A stretch of 64,000 bases of DNA from Corella eumyota (taxonomy: Eukaryota > Chordata > Ascidiacea > Phlebobranchia > Corellidae), in contig OY720102.1 in assembly GCA_963082875.1 (NCBI GenBank), forward strand, positions 5,766,001 through 5,830,000, given 5' to 3'. The notes beneath the pieces were generated by a model, which searched no databases, was not told the origin of the DNA, and saw only the letters and a list, made by a program, of their open reading frames with translations. Positions 24,186 to 34,811 of the stretch are shown piece after piece; position 1 is the stretch's first letter, and each line of letters starts with the position of its first letter. Made by a program: the position numbers and the translations under genes.

Positions 24186-26098
24186 AGACTTCTTGCAACA
24201 TTCATATAACAAAATGTTGTATTATAATCAGGCAGATATTTATATAACGTTTTTTATACAAAGTTTTCTTAACATTGTCCATAATACTTTACCAAAATTT
24301 TAAATATATAAAATCATGTTAGTGCACCTAATTTTGTTTTTTGTGTAATTTTGTGTAAAATAGGTTTTGTCTACCCAGCCATGATTGTTATATTTCATAT
24401 ACGCCAAAAGTCAAGTATTATAGCATTTAATACTAGTAGGCTATGTTATGCAAGAATACCCAAGATTTAACCTTCATAGTGATATATGTTGGTTTAATGG
24501 GCATCTAATTAAATGAACGTTAGTTAAATTAATGGGCATCTAATAAAATGTTAAATTTTGGGAATTAAAATGTGACCGAAATCTAGTAAATTTGGCATGA
24601 CTTTTTTGTAAATCAATATTCTACGCCTTTACCTATTTTTTTAAACTTATGCGATGTGATACTTCTTGTTTAACACTCAGCAAATTTTGGTAGACCTTCA
24701 AAACTTTACTAAATATTATTATGTTATCCTATCTTTCTAGAAACATGTTAGTTTAATTAATTAAATTCTAGCAGTACCTTATAGGTTTTGTGGCCACTAT
24801 AATGCGAATACATCCAACCAGCGTTAGGCTATGCACTGATAAGTAAACCGCTACAACTAATATAAACTCCTGTTGAGCCCAAACTGAATTTTAGCTATTG
24901 GACAAAATGATAAACTATAGTATTCTAAACAGCCAAAGGCAACTCGAGATTAAGTCGAGTTAAATGAGGCCACCCTATGTTTAGGTCGTTAAGTCGATCT
25001 TTCCACTTTAAGAACAAATATAAATTTAAAAATATATATAGTTACTTCATAAATGGCACAATTGTGAAAAAGGGAAGTATCTGAAGATATGTTGGTAAAA
25101 ATGCATGATGGAAGTTGAATAAAAGGAAACGAATTTTATTTATAAAGTTAAGGTTTAGAATGCAGTGTTATGCGACTGCGAAAAATGACTACTACACATC
25201 GAAAAACATGTACAAGCCTTAAAAATACCACACCCTAATATTTGACTTTGGGTCAAGCGTTAATAGACAACTCGTTTAGCTAGGACCTAAACTCTTTACA
25301 ACAAACAAAAGTAAAAATTTTTCTGAGTAGCTTTCGTGCGTAACAAAGTTAAAAAACGTAAGAGCGTACGCAACCTACGCGCGCAGTCAATTCAATAATC
25401 TGCGTTACTTAGTTGCGTAACTCGTAGCTACTGGTATGAACAATACAACCATTACACGATACTCGATAATAAATTACAGCGGAAATTACTTTTCTTTGTC
25501 GAGGTTAAACGCGACAGTGGTAATTTATAAAGTCGTGCGTTTTTATTTATTTCAAAACCAATTGAGTTCGGATTTTGACATCAAAGAATGTAAAATAAAG
25601 TAGGGGAAAGCTTCCGAAGCTTACTAAAAGGTTGTAATTTTTTGTTAAAATAAAAGCGTCTTATATGTTATAACTTTATTTTAAAATGCCCCATAAGTGC
25701 CAAACTGACACAGATTTAATAGTTTTTGTTGTCAAAATAGCTTTATAGAACTCTCAATACACCAATTAACTGAGTGATGAAAGCACATAGGAAATGAACT
25801 CGACAGGTTGACAGTTACAGTTATCAAATCGTAAAACCAAACTATCTATATATATTTTATTTTAAAATCAAAGGCCGTAAGAAGTAGTTAGTTCAGGCAG
25901 AAATACAGTTTTCATTGTAAGTAACAAAATACCAGTTAAAGCATCTGTTTAAATGCTTTGCCATTTTTTACCATCTTGAATAATGCCACAAACTCTTTTA
26001 AAGAACTGCTGCAATGATATATTGAAAACTAAAGTATAGGTCTATAGAGTCTGGAATCTCTTGTACAACGCAGTAGGCTGGTTTAGCTGTCGGTTAAA
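24186..26098. other. Intergenic, with one decayed satellite copy
   Basis: No gene recognised. 24,528-24,625 is a degenerate direct-orientation copy of the satellite core (GGGCATCTAATAAAATGTTAAATTTTGGGAATT, listed here as GGGCATCTAATAAAATG then TTAAATTTTGGG, followed by CTAGTAAATTTGGCATGAC), separated from the array by almost 1 kb. The rest is unremarkable AT-rich DNA. The end of this stretch should contain the promoter of the gene at 26,099. Confidence 0.6.
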
Positions 26099-28709
26099 AT
26101 GTTTCCCATGATGGAGCGAAGTAAAAAAGAACGATTTAGAAGTATTCGTCAATCTTCTGTTCGAGAGCCGAACCAAAGTAAGTAATGCACTTGTAACCTG
26201 TTTTATCCTATACGCCAGAAGACCGACTTCATCACGAGTTAATATATAATGTAACAAAATGATACTCAAGTTTTGTTTAATCAGTTTTTAATAACAAAGT
26301 CATTTATTAAAGAACATAATATAAAACACAATAAAAAAGTAGTTTCGAAAGTCAAAAACTATACGGTCCTTAACCAAAATAAAAGGATAAGGTAAACAAC
26401 TTCATTATAAAATGCAATAAAAAAACAGGACTAACACCTCGTCACTGATAAGATTATTAAACACGTGACATAAAATACGTCACAAGAATAACTTCTGTTA
26501 CCCCGAGCTAGTTTTGAGTTGTATTCGGCAGTTTCAAATGTCTACATGATGCAAATTAAGTTTTTTGCTTGTTGCAAATGTAAATTTTTTGATATTACAA
26601 AGATTTTGATATTACACTAACGTACTTTTACAACATTTTTAATTGCCTTTCCATTGATTTGCCAACTTTAAATCGTGTTTGAACAATCGATTTCGAATGG
26701 CTGATACGTTTTATTTCTAAATACTGCGTAACACGTACAAGTAAACTGATTGTGCTATCTTTTTATTTACTGCAAGGGACAACTCAATCGTATATACAAG
26801 TCTAAATTTTTGAGTATACTGTTTAGACTTAAATCTAATACATGCACGTAGGCCTTCATTATCTTAGTAAGAAGCTATTTAAACAGAAAATAAACCAAAA
26901 ATTAAGACTGTAAAATTTTAACAGGGTCAACTATTCGCTTAAATATGTTATCGAACGACGATTCAATATATGACGAAGTGCAACCGAAAGAGAAGCCGGC
27001 AGTTCAAAGCCTGCAGGTTAGCTTATAAAACTTTGGTCATCAAAATAGAGAATAGGAAAAAACATTTTAAAAGGTCGATGGTCAGGCATTATTACGATAT
27101 CATTTTTAGTCCGAAAATGGCAAAGGTAACTTAAGACTGGCCGGTGGTGGGTTGAGTCAAAGTACCCAATGTGTCAATGCGACGCCGTTACTCTCTTAAC
27201 GCAGAGAATAAAATATTTAAAAAAAAATTTAGACCAACAACGATTCAACAGCTACGGCATGTCCTCCCGAACAGACGCCAATACATATTGAACACCACCA
27301 TAGATGGTTCATATTTCTTGTTGCTGGTTTTACTATTTTAACAATTTCCTTTATTGTGACCGGTACTGTATGTCTGGTGTTCTTGAACAAGATTGGCTAC
27401 ATTTTGTTGGCTATCGGGCTCTTTATAATAATCAGCACTGGTATAGCTTATATCGTTTCCAAATTAAAAACGAGAAGAAAGCATCGTAGAGATTTAAATA
27501 ATGGCGAATGTGAAAACCCAACGTTTAAGGTAAAATTTATGCTGGAAAGTTCTAAAATTTTGGATATAAAAAGATTTTACAGGTTTTAAAAAGAACGGTT
27601 TGGTAGACTGACATTAGCAAGAACCTAAAGCTCTTTACAAAGGCCTTGACCACTATATTCACACAGTAAACATTTATGTTTTATCATATAAGGGCGACGT
27701 GTTCCAGCGGGAAATAGACGATTTTCCATTTGATCCACTTCTCCACAGAGCAATTACCCATCTTATATATCATGGCCCAAACGATTGCCCAAAATGCAGG
27801 TACAGTTTGATTTAGAGTTTATGTATTTTTTAAAAAGGGAATAGGAAATCTGGCGAGGATTGGAAAGCACTCACATGGCCCAAAATTTATTTTTATAAAT
27901 TTAAACGTTTATCAAATTCGAATTCTGTGTTTAGTATTTCGCGAAAAGAAGAGGAAGCGTTTTATTCCCAGAAAAATCAGGAGGAGTGTTGGAATGAAGA
28001 AATTCACTCAGGTAATTATCTACAGATGACCATGTCTTGTTTTTTTTTACTATAGTTCTGATATTTAAATTTTACTTGTATCAAATGTATATATACTCTA
28101 AATAAAACATAATTTTTATTGTATTTTACAGACTGTGGTAGTTTAGACAGTCTACCTTTCAATAAATCAAAGTTTTTACCAAATTCTACTTCGAATAAAG
28201 GTCCTACGAAAACTTATAAAATAATACTGAAATGTATTGTATATTTTTGTTAAGTTGCTAACTTCATTTTAGTCTCCTGTAAAAGTTTATTGATCAAATC
28301 GCCTAAATTATGTCTTCTAACTTATAACTAGTTTACCAGAAATAAAATTGCTTTTTTAGATCATTTCTATGCAAAATACAAAAGTGAAGAGCCCTCTCTA
28401 ACTATAGCTTCTACTGGAGAAGTAATCCACAACGACATCTTTGTTACATCTTATCAACCCTACCAGTCAACCAGCGACAAAATGTCGCAAGCTGTCATCT
28501 TCAAAAATGACAACGCTAACAACAGTAACCAAAGCAACATGGCATCGCCGAATAAAGGTTTAGATAATAACGACATGTTACTTCGCAAAAAAAGGTCGTC
28601 AACTTTATCGCACGACTCGATGATTTCCACGAAAAATCGGTATAGAAAACGACACCAGGAGTTTAGAAATAGCCAAAAGTCTAGGTTAACATCTCTTAAT
28701 AGCAATTAA
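26099..28709 (+). CDS. Two-pass membrane protein, unknown family (356 aa)
   Basis: Seven exons join in frame: 26099-26177, 26925-27016, 27233-27529, 27693-27799, 27935-28011, 28132-28200, 28360-28709, ending in TAA. All introns are GT-AG. ATG 26,099 is chosen because an in-frame stop lies at 26,084-26,086; two further ATGs (26,108 and 26,111) and one in exon 2 (26,945) are in frame. The protein has a basic N-terminus (MFPMMERSKKERFRS), a motif SIYDEV in exon 2, and two hydrophobic helices at about residues 83-108 and 111-133 with a very short turn. A basic KLKTRRKHRR stop-transfer follows, then a long polar tail rich in Asn and Ser. Both ends should therefore face the same side, probably the cytosol. 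The tail has a CPKC pair and a Lys/Arg-rich C-terminus. The two-helix hairpin recalls small vertebrate two-TM regulators such as PIRT, but I see no convincing family match. The donor of exon 6 (AAAG|GTCCTA) is weak. Confidence 0.72.
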
Positions 28710-29008
28710 CACATTTAGTAATTACGGTTGTTTGAATTTGTATGGTAAAACCACGCGATCTTTTTATATCAACGTTATATTTTATAACTCGTCATAAGTT
28801 AGATTGACTTTACAATGAGATAACGTTAAGCAATTTATTTTGCAGTCAGTTTTTTTAAGGCTACATATGAATAGTGTGTCTTTCCTTACACTTTAACTAT
28901 TAGTAGCTATCAAATTTTGTTTTAAAATTCTAAACGCTTTTTTACTTTCGAGTTTAAAATTTTGCTCTTACTTCAAAAACGTACTTGTAACCTTATAATA
29001 TGTATTGC

Positions 29009-29014
29009 AATAAA
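29009..29014 (+). terminator. Poly(A) signal AATAAA
   Basis: First AATAAA downstream of the stop of the two-pass membrane protein gene, giving a 3'UTR of about 300-320 nt. Confidence 0.5.
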
Positions 29015-29539
29015 AATATAAAGAACTCAAAAAAAAAACGTCCCAAGCAAATGAAAAACGTTGGGCTATTTCGTAAGGAGGCAACCTCGACGAGAAATAC
29101 TACTTCCTTTTTTGCTTTTCTAAATAGAAATTTTAAGTGCTTAGTGAGACAAAGTTATTTCATTTTTATGTTACGCAAATTGCCCGGTCACGTGACTTAT
29201 AACCCACAATCAAACACGTTATAATTATAAGCATATTACCTTTCTTAGATACATAGGCCTTTCCTCTTGTAATTGACTGTAAGAGTTCAAATGAGGAAGG
29301 AAATTTCCGTTTCATACTTTGAACCTAAAACATTAAATTGAATAAGAAAAAAAAAAACTTTAGAAATGTAAGGTACTGTAGTTGAATTAAATTTTGTTTT
29401 TTTATTTATTTATCCTTGATAACGCAAGTTAGAAACAAAAAGTCTCATTAGTTGGTCTGACCTAAACTGTGGCAAAATGAAATTTATTTAATCCTTATTG
29501 CTTGAGAAATAATTCTCTGGTAGATTTTTGCTTAAAAGA

Positions 29540-29640
29540 AGTTTACAGTGCCTTGGTCAAGAGCGCTACAGCATTGTAACTATGGGGATTCAACTCAGGG
29601 CCTCATGTGGTGAAGCCAAGTGTTCTTACCACTACCTTGT
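29540..29640 (-). mobile_element. Truncated tRNA-derived SINE (family A)
   Basis: On the minus strand it shows the family A head: GTAGTGGTAAGAACACTTGG then a GAGTTGAATCCCC-type B box. The GCGCTCTTGACCAAGG region follows, as in the fuller copies at 52.2 and 54.2 kb. The distal half is missing. Confidence 0.6.
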
Positions 29641-29844
29641 CCAACTGCTTTTATGTTCAGGTAGTAGTATACACTCAACCCAGTAACCTTTTCTTAACAT
29701 GTAAGGGTACTTACTTTTTGTTGTTGTTTGAACAAATCAAGTTTGCAAATTCCACTGTTTTGTATTGCCGCTTTTGCTGTAGCAATTTCGTTTGCACTTT
29801 GTTTTAAGACCCATGTACTAGTAGAGGCGGGCTTAAATATATAT

Positions 29845-29850
29845 TTTATT
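29845..29850 (-). terminator. Poly(A) signal AATAAA
   Basis: AATAAA on the minus strand about 46 nt beyond the TGA stop at 29,896-29,898. It is the first signal downstream of the GATA-type finger gene. None (AATAAA or ATTAAA) was seen between the THAP stop at 31,318 and the first GATA-finger exon. Confidence 0.55.
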
Positions 29851-29895
29851 TAAATATTTTAATATTTTTAAAATTTAATTAAAATTAAATTTAGT

Positions 29896-31251
29896 TCATT
29901 TTTTTACCATGTTGATTTGTTTAATGTCTTTTTTGAGTTGGTCGATTCTAGTTTGAACGGAAACTTTAAATTCTTTTATTTGGTCGGCATTTAGGTTTGA
30001 AGGATTTTTTTCCTACAAATTATACATCAATCAATTTTTGTTAATTTTTTACATTTTGTAACAATGCTTAATAATATGGTACAGTGTCTACCGAAAAAAC
30101 AAACAACATTTTTTAAATTGCAAAAAATGCCAAAAAATGTATTTTTTGAACTCTTACCTTTCCAAGAAACCCATTTTTTGGATTGGGTTCAATTAATTTG
30201 CTTTCAGCAAGTTTTATTCTGTGATTGTTGTTAAAACGAGATGTGTTGTGGATTAGAGGGCGGATAGGTGGCTGTGATAAAATATAAATATAATTTTTTT
30301 TATAATAATTTTCTTGCAGATAGAAGGGTCAACCTCCTAGCCTAAACAAGTAAGTTTTGTGACCAAACCAAGTACCAAGTTGCCTTTAAAAATTAAAGTT
30401 ATTTTAAAATTTTTTATAAGTGTCTAATCTTGGCGGAAGTTATTTCAGTTAGCATTTTCTCTAATCATTTACTCATAGGTTTTCGAAAATAAAATGAGTA
30501 GATATTAGACCAAAAAAGTAGTAAAGCCAAACAGCTAGGAATATTTTAATAAACAAAGTTCAATATTTAAATATATTTAATATAAGTAATGAACAAACAA
30601 CAGTTTTGGGCAGCCTGAACTATGAAATTATGTATTGTATACCCTACTTAATTCACCTGATTTATTTTATTTTTGGATACCAGTGTTTTGGTAACCCTGC
30701 TGGCTTGATAAATGTTCCGGTATTTTAAATTTTTTTTGTAGAAAACTTTCGAACATGAATAACAAATTATCTGTCTGTTGGTTCTGCTCCAGGATGGACT
30801 ATAATCTTTTTTGCCTGAAAAGAAAAAAAAATTTTGGATATGTTCTAATTCAATATGATCGATTTTACAATTTCAACTCAAGATAAATACCAAAGTTTTA
30901 ATTTTTTTAAGTCTTAAATATTTATTTCAAATTGTTATAATTTTATCTTATTTTTAACACTTACATCTTGAGCATTTAAAAGGTAAAATGTGCATTGTAG
31001 AATTAATACTATTTGTTTTCTTAAAAGAATTGACCACCTACAAAAACAATAATTTAATTATACTTTTACATTAATCCAAAAATACAGAATTTAAACACTG
31101 ATAATTAATTTTACATAAGGTAATATTGCCATAACATAAAGGCTCAACCATGCAATATGCTCAATCATATTTAAAACTGCCAAGTGTAATTAAGACTGGG
31201 TCAGAGTGACTATGTTACCTTATACTTATGCTGTAGAGTCAGCCTTTCCAT
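29896..31251 (-). CDS. Small GATA-type zinc-finger protein (p66/GATAD2-like finger), 164 aa model
   Basis: Five exons: 31251-31219, 31037-30965, 30814-30657, 30271-30158, 30012-29896 (TGA). The frame closes through all junctions. The finger is C33-x2-C36-x16-C53-x2-C56 with Pro42 and Trp44 at +6 and +8 after the second Cys, exactly as in GATA fingers (C-x2-C...TPLW). The DYSPSW context is closest to the DFTPHW of the p66/GATAD2 NuRD subunits. A basic stretch (YKKNLKYR) follows the finger, and the C-terminus (QIKEFKVSVQTRIDQLKKDI) can form a short coiled coil. GATA fingers bind DNA or, in p66, act in chromatin complexes; which applies here is not shown. The first 11-codon exon is the least certain: the exon at 31,037 starts in phase 0 and could instead be joined to the upstream THAP gene, making one fused protein. 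The zinc finger itself is firm. Confidence 0.68.
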
Positions 31252-31317
31252 ATTGTGAAAAAAGACAAAAAACTGTTTGTGATTTAGCAAAAGTAGTTTC
31301 AATTAAAAAACCAGAAT

Positions 31318-33206
31318 TTAAATAATAAACTCAACTGTTTCAAGTCCATATAGATGAAGGAATTTCATGGACTCTACATCAGGAATAATTGCTTTAATTA
31401 AAGCAGGTGAGGGCAAGTCAAGGGTTTTTCTGATCTTGACGTTGTCGTAATTCTCATTCTGATGGCTATTGGGTAACTTTGACAATTCAAGGGCTGGTTT
31501 TTGGTTTCTGGTGTAAATCTGCTGCAGCAGTGAGGTAGATTCAGTTTTTAAATTCACTAAACTCAGAACATCTGAGTTAGAACTGGTTACCTAATAGATA
31601 AACAAAAATTTCTAAATACTTCAGTTAATTTTTTTTAAAAATTTTTTTTTTAATATTTAATAATAAATAAAAAATTTTTTTTTTTAAATGATAAAAAAAA
31701 ACTAAAATATGCAGTTAGAGCCTAACATTTTTTGAGTCAAAAGTACATAGAAGATAACTTTATATTTTATTAAAAAATCCAAATTAGAAACATACCGTAG
31801 ATAGTTGGGCAGTTTTGCAATAATCGTGGTCGTGTAACTCCCTAATATTATTAAAATTGGAACATTTTTCATTCATTGGGCTCTCGGGAAGGGTTAAATC
31901 GACAAAATTTTCCTTTGGAACTGTGTTGTTATTTTTGTTTTCTGTGCTTGTGCAATTTTGTTTTATATGTATAAGTACGCTCTTGCCATTGTTTTTACTT
32001 TCTACGTTGTTGTTTTCTGTTTTTGTTCTTGTGTTATTGTTTTCACTTATTGTGTTGCTGTTTTCTGATTGAGTGTTTGTATTTTTGAGTTCAGTATTTA
32101 GAGGAATGCTATCTGAAGGCATGCTTCGGTATTTGTAGAAATGCTGACACATTTTACAATGATTAACCCATCTTTCTATGTCTTTAGTTTTATCTGAAAA
32201 AGCAAATGCATTTATTACATTTTTTCTTATTTTTATTTTATTTTTTCTAATTTTTTTTGTATATCCTTATCCTCAATGTGGGAAGGTCGAATGCACGACC
32301 TAAATATAGAGTAACATCAGTTACCCCGACCCAGTCTTGAGTAGCCTGTGACACTGGGGATTGAACCCAGGACCTTGTGTATGGTAGGAGAGTGTTCTGA
32401 CCACTACACCATGCTGCCAGTATTTTAACCATCTAGACAAGATTTATTTTTAACACTATTTTAAATGAGGAAAAATAACCAATCCTAAAAATCCTTATTT
32501 TATTTAAAGGCTAGTTTTACAAGAAAACATAAAAACAATTTTAATTATATTTACCAGGCCAATGGTATTGGTTGAGTTTAACCAGGGTTGTAACAAGATC
32601 GGGGTGGGGCCATGACTTGTAGGGGTGAAGATCCTGAAAAAGTTTTGCCCTTTTCGGCAATGGTACGATTTTATTTAACTGAAGTGAGATTGGCTTTGAT
32701 ATTAATGCTGCTTTCAGTTTTACTACAAAAAAAATATTTTTTTACAATTAAAAAAAAATTTAAACCTTCACACATTACCAAAGTAGAGTTGGTGTGTTGT
32801 AAGCATAGATAGGTAGCATCGACATTAAAAAACAAAATATATATGGTAGCATTTTAAAACTTAAATTATGTTAACATATATATACTTATTAATTACCGTT
32901 AAATTTAGTTGGTATTGCATTTTCTTTTAAAATCTTTTTTTCATCTCTTATCTCAAACTGATCATCAGTAAAATGACCCTGAATATAAAAAAAAAAAATT
33001 TTTATTTAAATAAATCTGTATGTATAAAAAAAAAATTTTTTTTTTCAATTAACCTCACATAGTTGGTTTGAATGTTCCGAAATTACACAACTCTGGTCCA
33101 AAAAAGACAACCATTTTTCTTTTGTTTCGGCTTCTGAAGGAAAATCAAACATAACAATTCCAAGTTTTCCAGCATTTGAACAGTTAACAACACAACATTT
33201 TGACAT
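31318..33206 (-). CDS. THAP-domain DNA-binding protein (301 aa)
   Basis: Four exons: 33206-33054, 32978-32897, 32193-31796, 31590-31318 (TAA), all GT-AG with matching phases. Exons 1-2 encode a complete N-terminal THAP zinc finger. It has Cys5/Cys9 (MSKCCVVNC), the FP of FDFP at residue 24, the invariant Trp32 (EKW), Cys50-x2-His53 (LCEGH) followed by Phe54, and the closing AIPTKF with Pro74 matching the AVPTIF box. THAP domains bind DNA in a sequence-specific way and are often tied to domesticated P-element-like transposases; no transposase region is seen here. The rest has a CKMCQH pair near 91-96, an Asn/Thr/Ser/Glu-rich low-complexity tract (about 113-169) and FVDLTLPE near 175, which looks like a SUMO-interacting motif. 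The C-terminal exon is of unknown fold. A SINE sits in intron 2. It starts the head-to-tail pair with the GATA-type finger gene. Confidence 0.8.
32258..32420 (-). mobile_element. tRNA-derived SINE (family A), internally deleted
   Basis: The minus-strand head reads GGCAGCATGGTGTAGTGGTC with an intact B box GGGTTCAATCCC. It is followed by the family A tail (CTGGGTCGGGGTAACTGATG ... GGTCGTGCATTCGACC). About 100 bp of the middle found in the 52.2-kb copy are absent. It lies in intron 2 of the THAP gene. Confidence 0.75.
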
Positions 33207-34811
33207 AATCTAAATATCATAGAGATATCATTTTATTTAGTTTCATTATCTTTGGTAACACGAGTGCAAAAGCTCAGCTCAGATGCTAAAGTAAACTTTA
33301 CAGCTTATTAAAATATATTTTTATGATCTAAAGTTATTGCGATTTTTAGAGTATATCAATATTGTTGAATTTGAAACCTTGATTTTTTTTTTATTGACAC
33401 TAGTAGAAACCTTATTAAATTAGAATTTATTTACGTTTATGCAGTAAAAAATACATTTAATATAATAATTATTTATTTATGGTAAATGCTACTAACTTAC
33501 TGTTTTTTGCAGCCTTCAAAAAAGGCGAAGAAAACCGTCCATAAATCAAAAAAACAAGTAATTGCAATCACAACGGGCACACAAACGGGAATTTACCGGT
33601 TTAGCTACCTGTTCATGGTTTAGAAAGTTACCTATATGTCATATATGCTGAACATTTCATAAAATTAAATTACTTGACCCCAGGATAGTAATAAGTGTTA
33701 TATGTCAAGTCCCCGAGTTGTATGCGCATGCGCACTCAATATCCCCTCACAGAAAATGTGATGCAGCAGTGACGCAAGAAATAAATTGATGGCATGCGCC
33801 ACTACATTTGCTACAACACCTAATTTGTAGTAAAACAATGCCTTGTGTTATAAATTTTGACAAGAATACTTTATGAATTTATATTATATTGCTTATTCGT
33901 GACATTATATCAATCCTAATGTTTTAAAAAAATTCTGAAAATTTTATCGGCGTGGTGATGCTGTGGAGTCAAGAGTTCATAAAAAGTAAATAAAAGATGT
34001 AAAAAAATCATGGAATTAAGTCTATTCGCCATAGCGTAGGGTTTAGAAACAAAGGGTTTTGGGTTCGAGTCCTGATTTGGGGTTACGGGACAAAAAATTT
34101 TGGGTTCACACTACTCGGCCATGAGACAGCATTTACTAATAACTCGAATAAATATACCAACAAAACTACCTAAAAAATTGACACCGTAAGGTAACATGAA
34201 TAAAAAGCTTTAGCCTAAGTGGGAAATAACCTTTTCCTCGTAAATAAATAATACCCGGCCGGTTGTTAATTAACGTGAGCAGTGTTTTTTTTCATTTAAC
34301 ACCTGAAGGGACCACGTTGCAAAAGTTTTCCTGTACACCTATTTAACAATTTAATATATATTACCCGATTACAAAATAATTACAATAAAGATGTTAATTC
34401 TCATTAGTAAAAACTTTAGGTGGAGCTTATATTTCAATAAAAGCCATTATAACGCCATGCGTCATGAGGAATGATTGAAACCGAAAAAAAGTGTAAAAAA
34501 GAGAGATAGGAAAAAAAGGGGGTGAGAGAGCTAGTTTGAAGAGTTTTTACTTTACTAAACAGACGGAAGCGATACATACTAACAAAGTTGGTAGAATAAA
34601 ACGTAGTTTAAAGGAGCAATATTAAAACGGAAATCACCAATTATTGGAGTTTGGGGGAAATTTTTATGCAGAATTTTTTTTTATGGATATAAAAGATGCA
34701 GTGTCCCTCGAAAGTTATGCTATTATCTTCGAATCTCGAAGGCTACACAAGGAGCTACAAATATATAAAGTTTAAAAAAGTCGAAGTATATTTTTCTGAA
34801 ATACAAAGAAA
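33207..34811. other. Divergent intergenic region
   Basis: This lies between the minus-strand THAP gene and the plus-strand galaxin-like gene, so it should hold both promoters. A tRNA-like stretch with a B-box-like GGGTTCGAGTCC lies at about 34,069, probably a decayed SINE (about 34,020-34,160). I see no exon in it. Confidence 0.55.

Larger units (their letters stand above)
28710..29844. other. Convergent 3' intergenic region
   Basis: This lies between two converging genes: the 3'UTR of the plus-strand membrane-protein gene at left and the poly(A) site of the minus-strand zinc-finger gene at right. It contains a truncated SINE at 29,540-29,640 and a palindromic GGTCACGTGACT E-box at about 29,186. 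Short ORFs here (for example at 29,000 and 29,607) show no domain or splice context. Confidence 0.6.

Noticed and set aside
26042-26269. Minus-strand 75-codon ORF
   Set aside because: It lies antisense over the plus-strand first exon at 26,099-26,177, which has a strong donor and a consistent downstream frame.
27304-27489. Plus-strand ORF MVHISCCWFYYF...
   Set aside because: Out-of-frame shadow of exon 3 of the two-pass membrane protein.
31857-32072. Plus-strand hydrophobic ORF opposite THAP exon 3
   Set aside because: Antisense of the Asn/Thr-rich coding tract; such tracts give Leu/Val-rich antisense frames.
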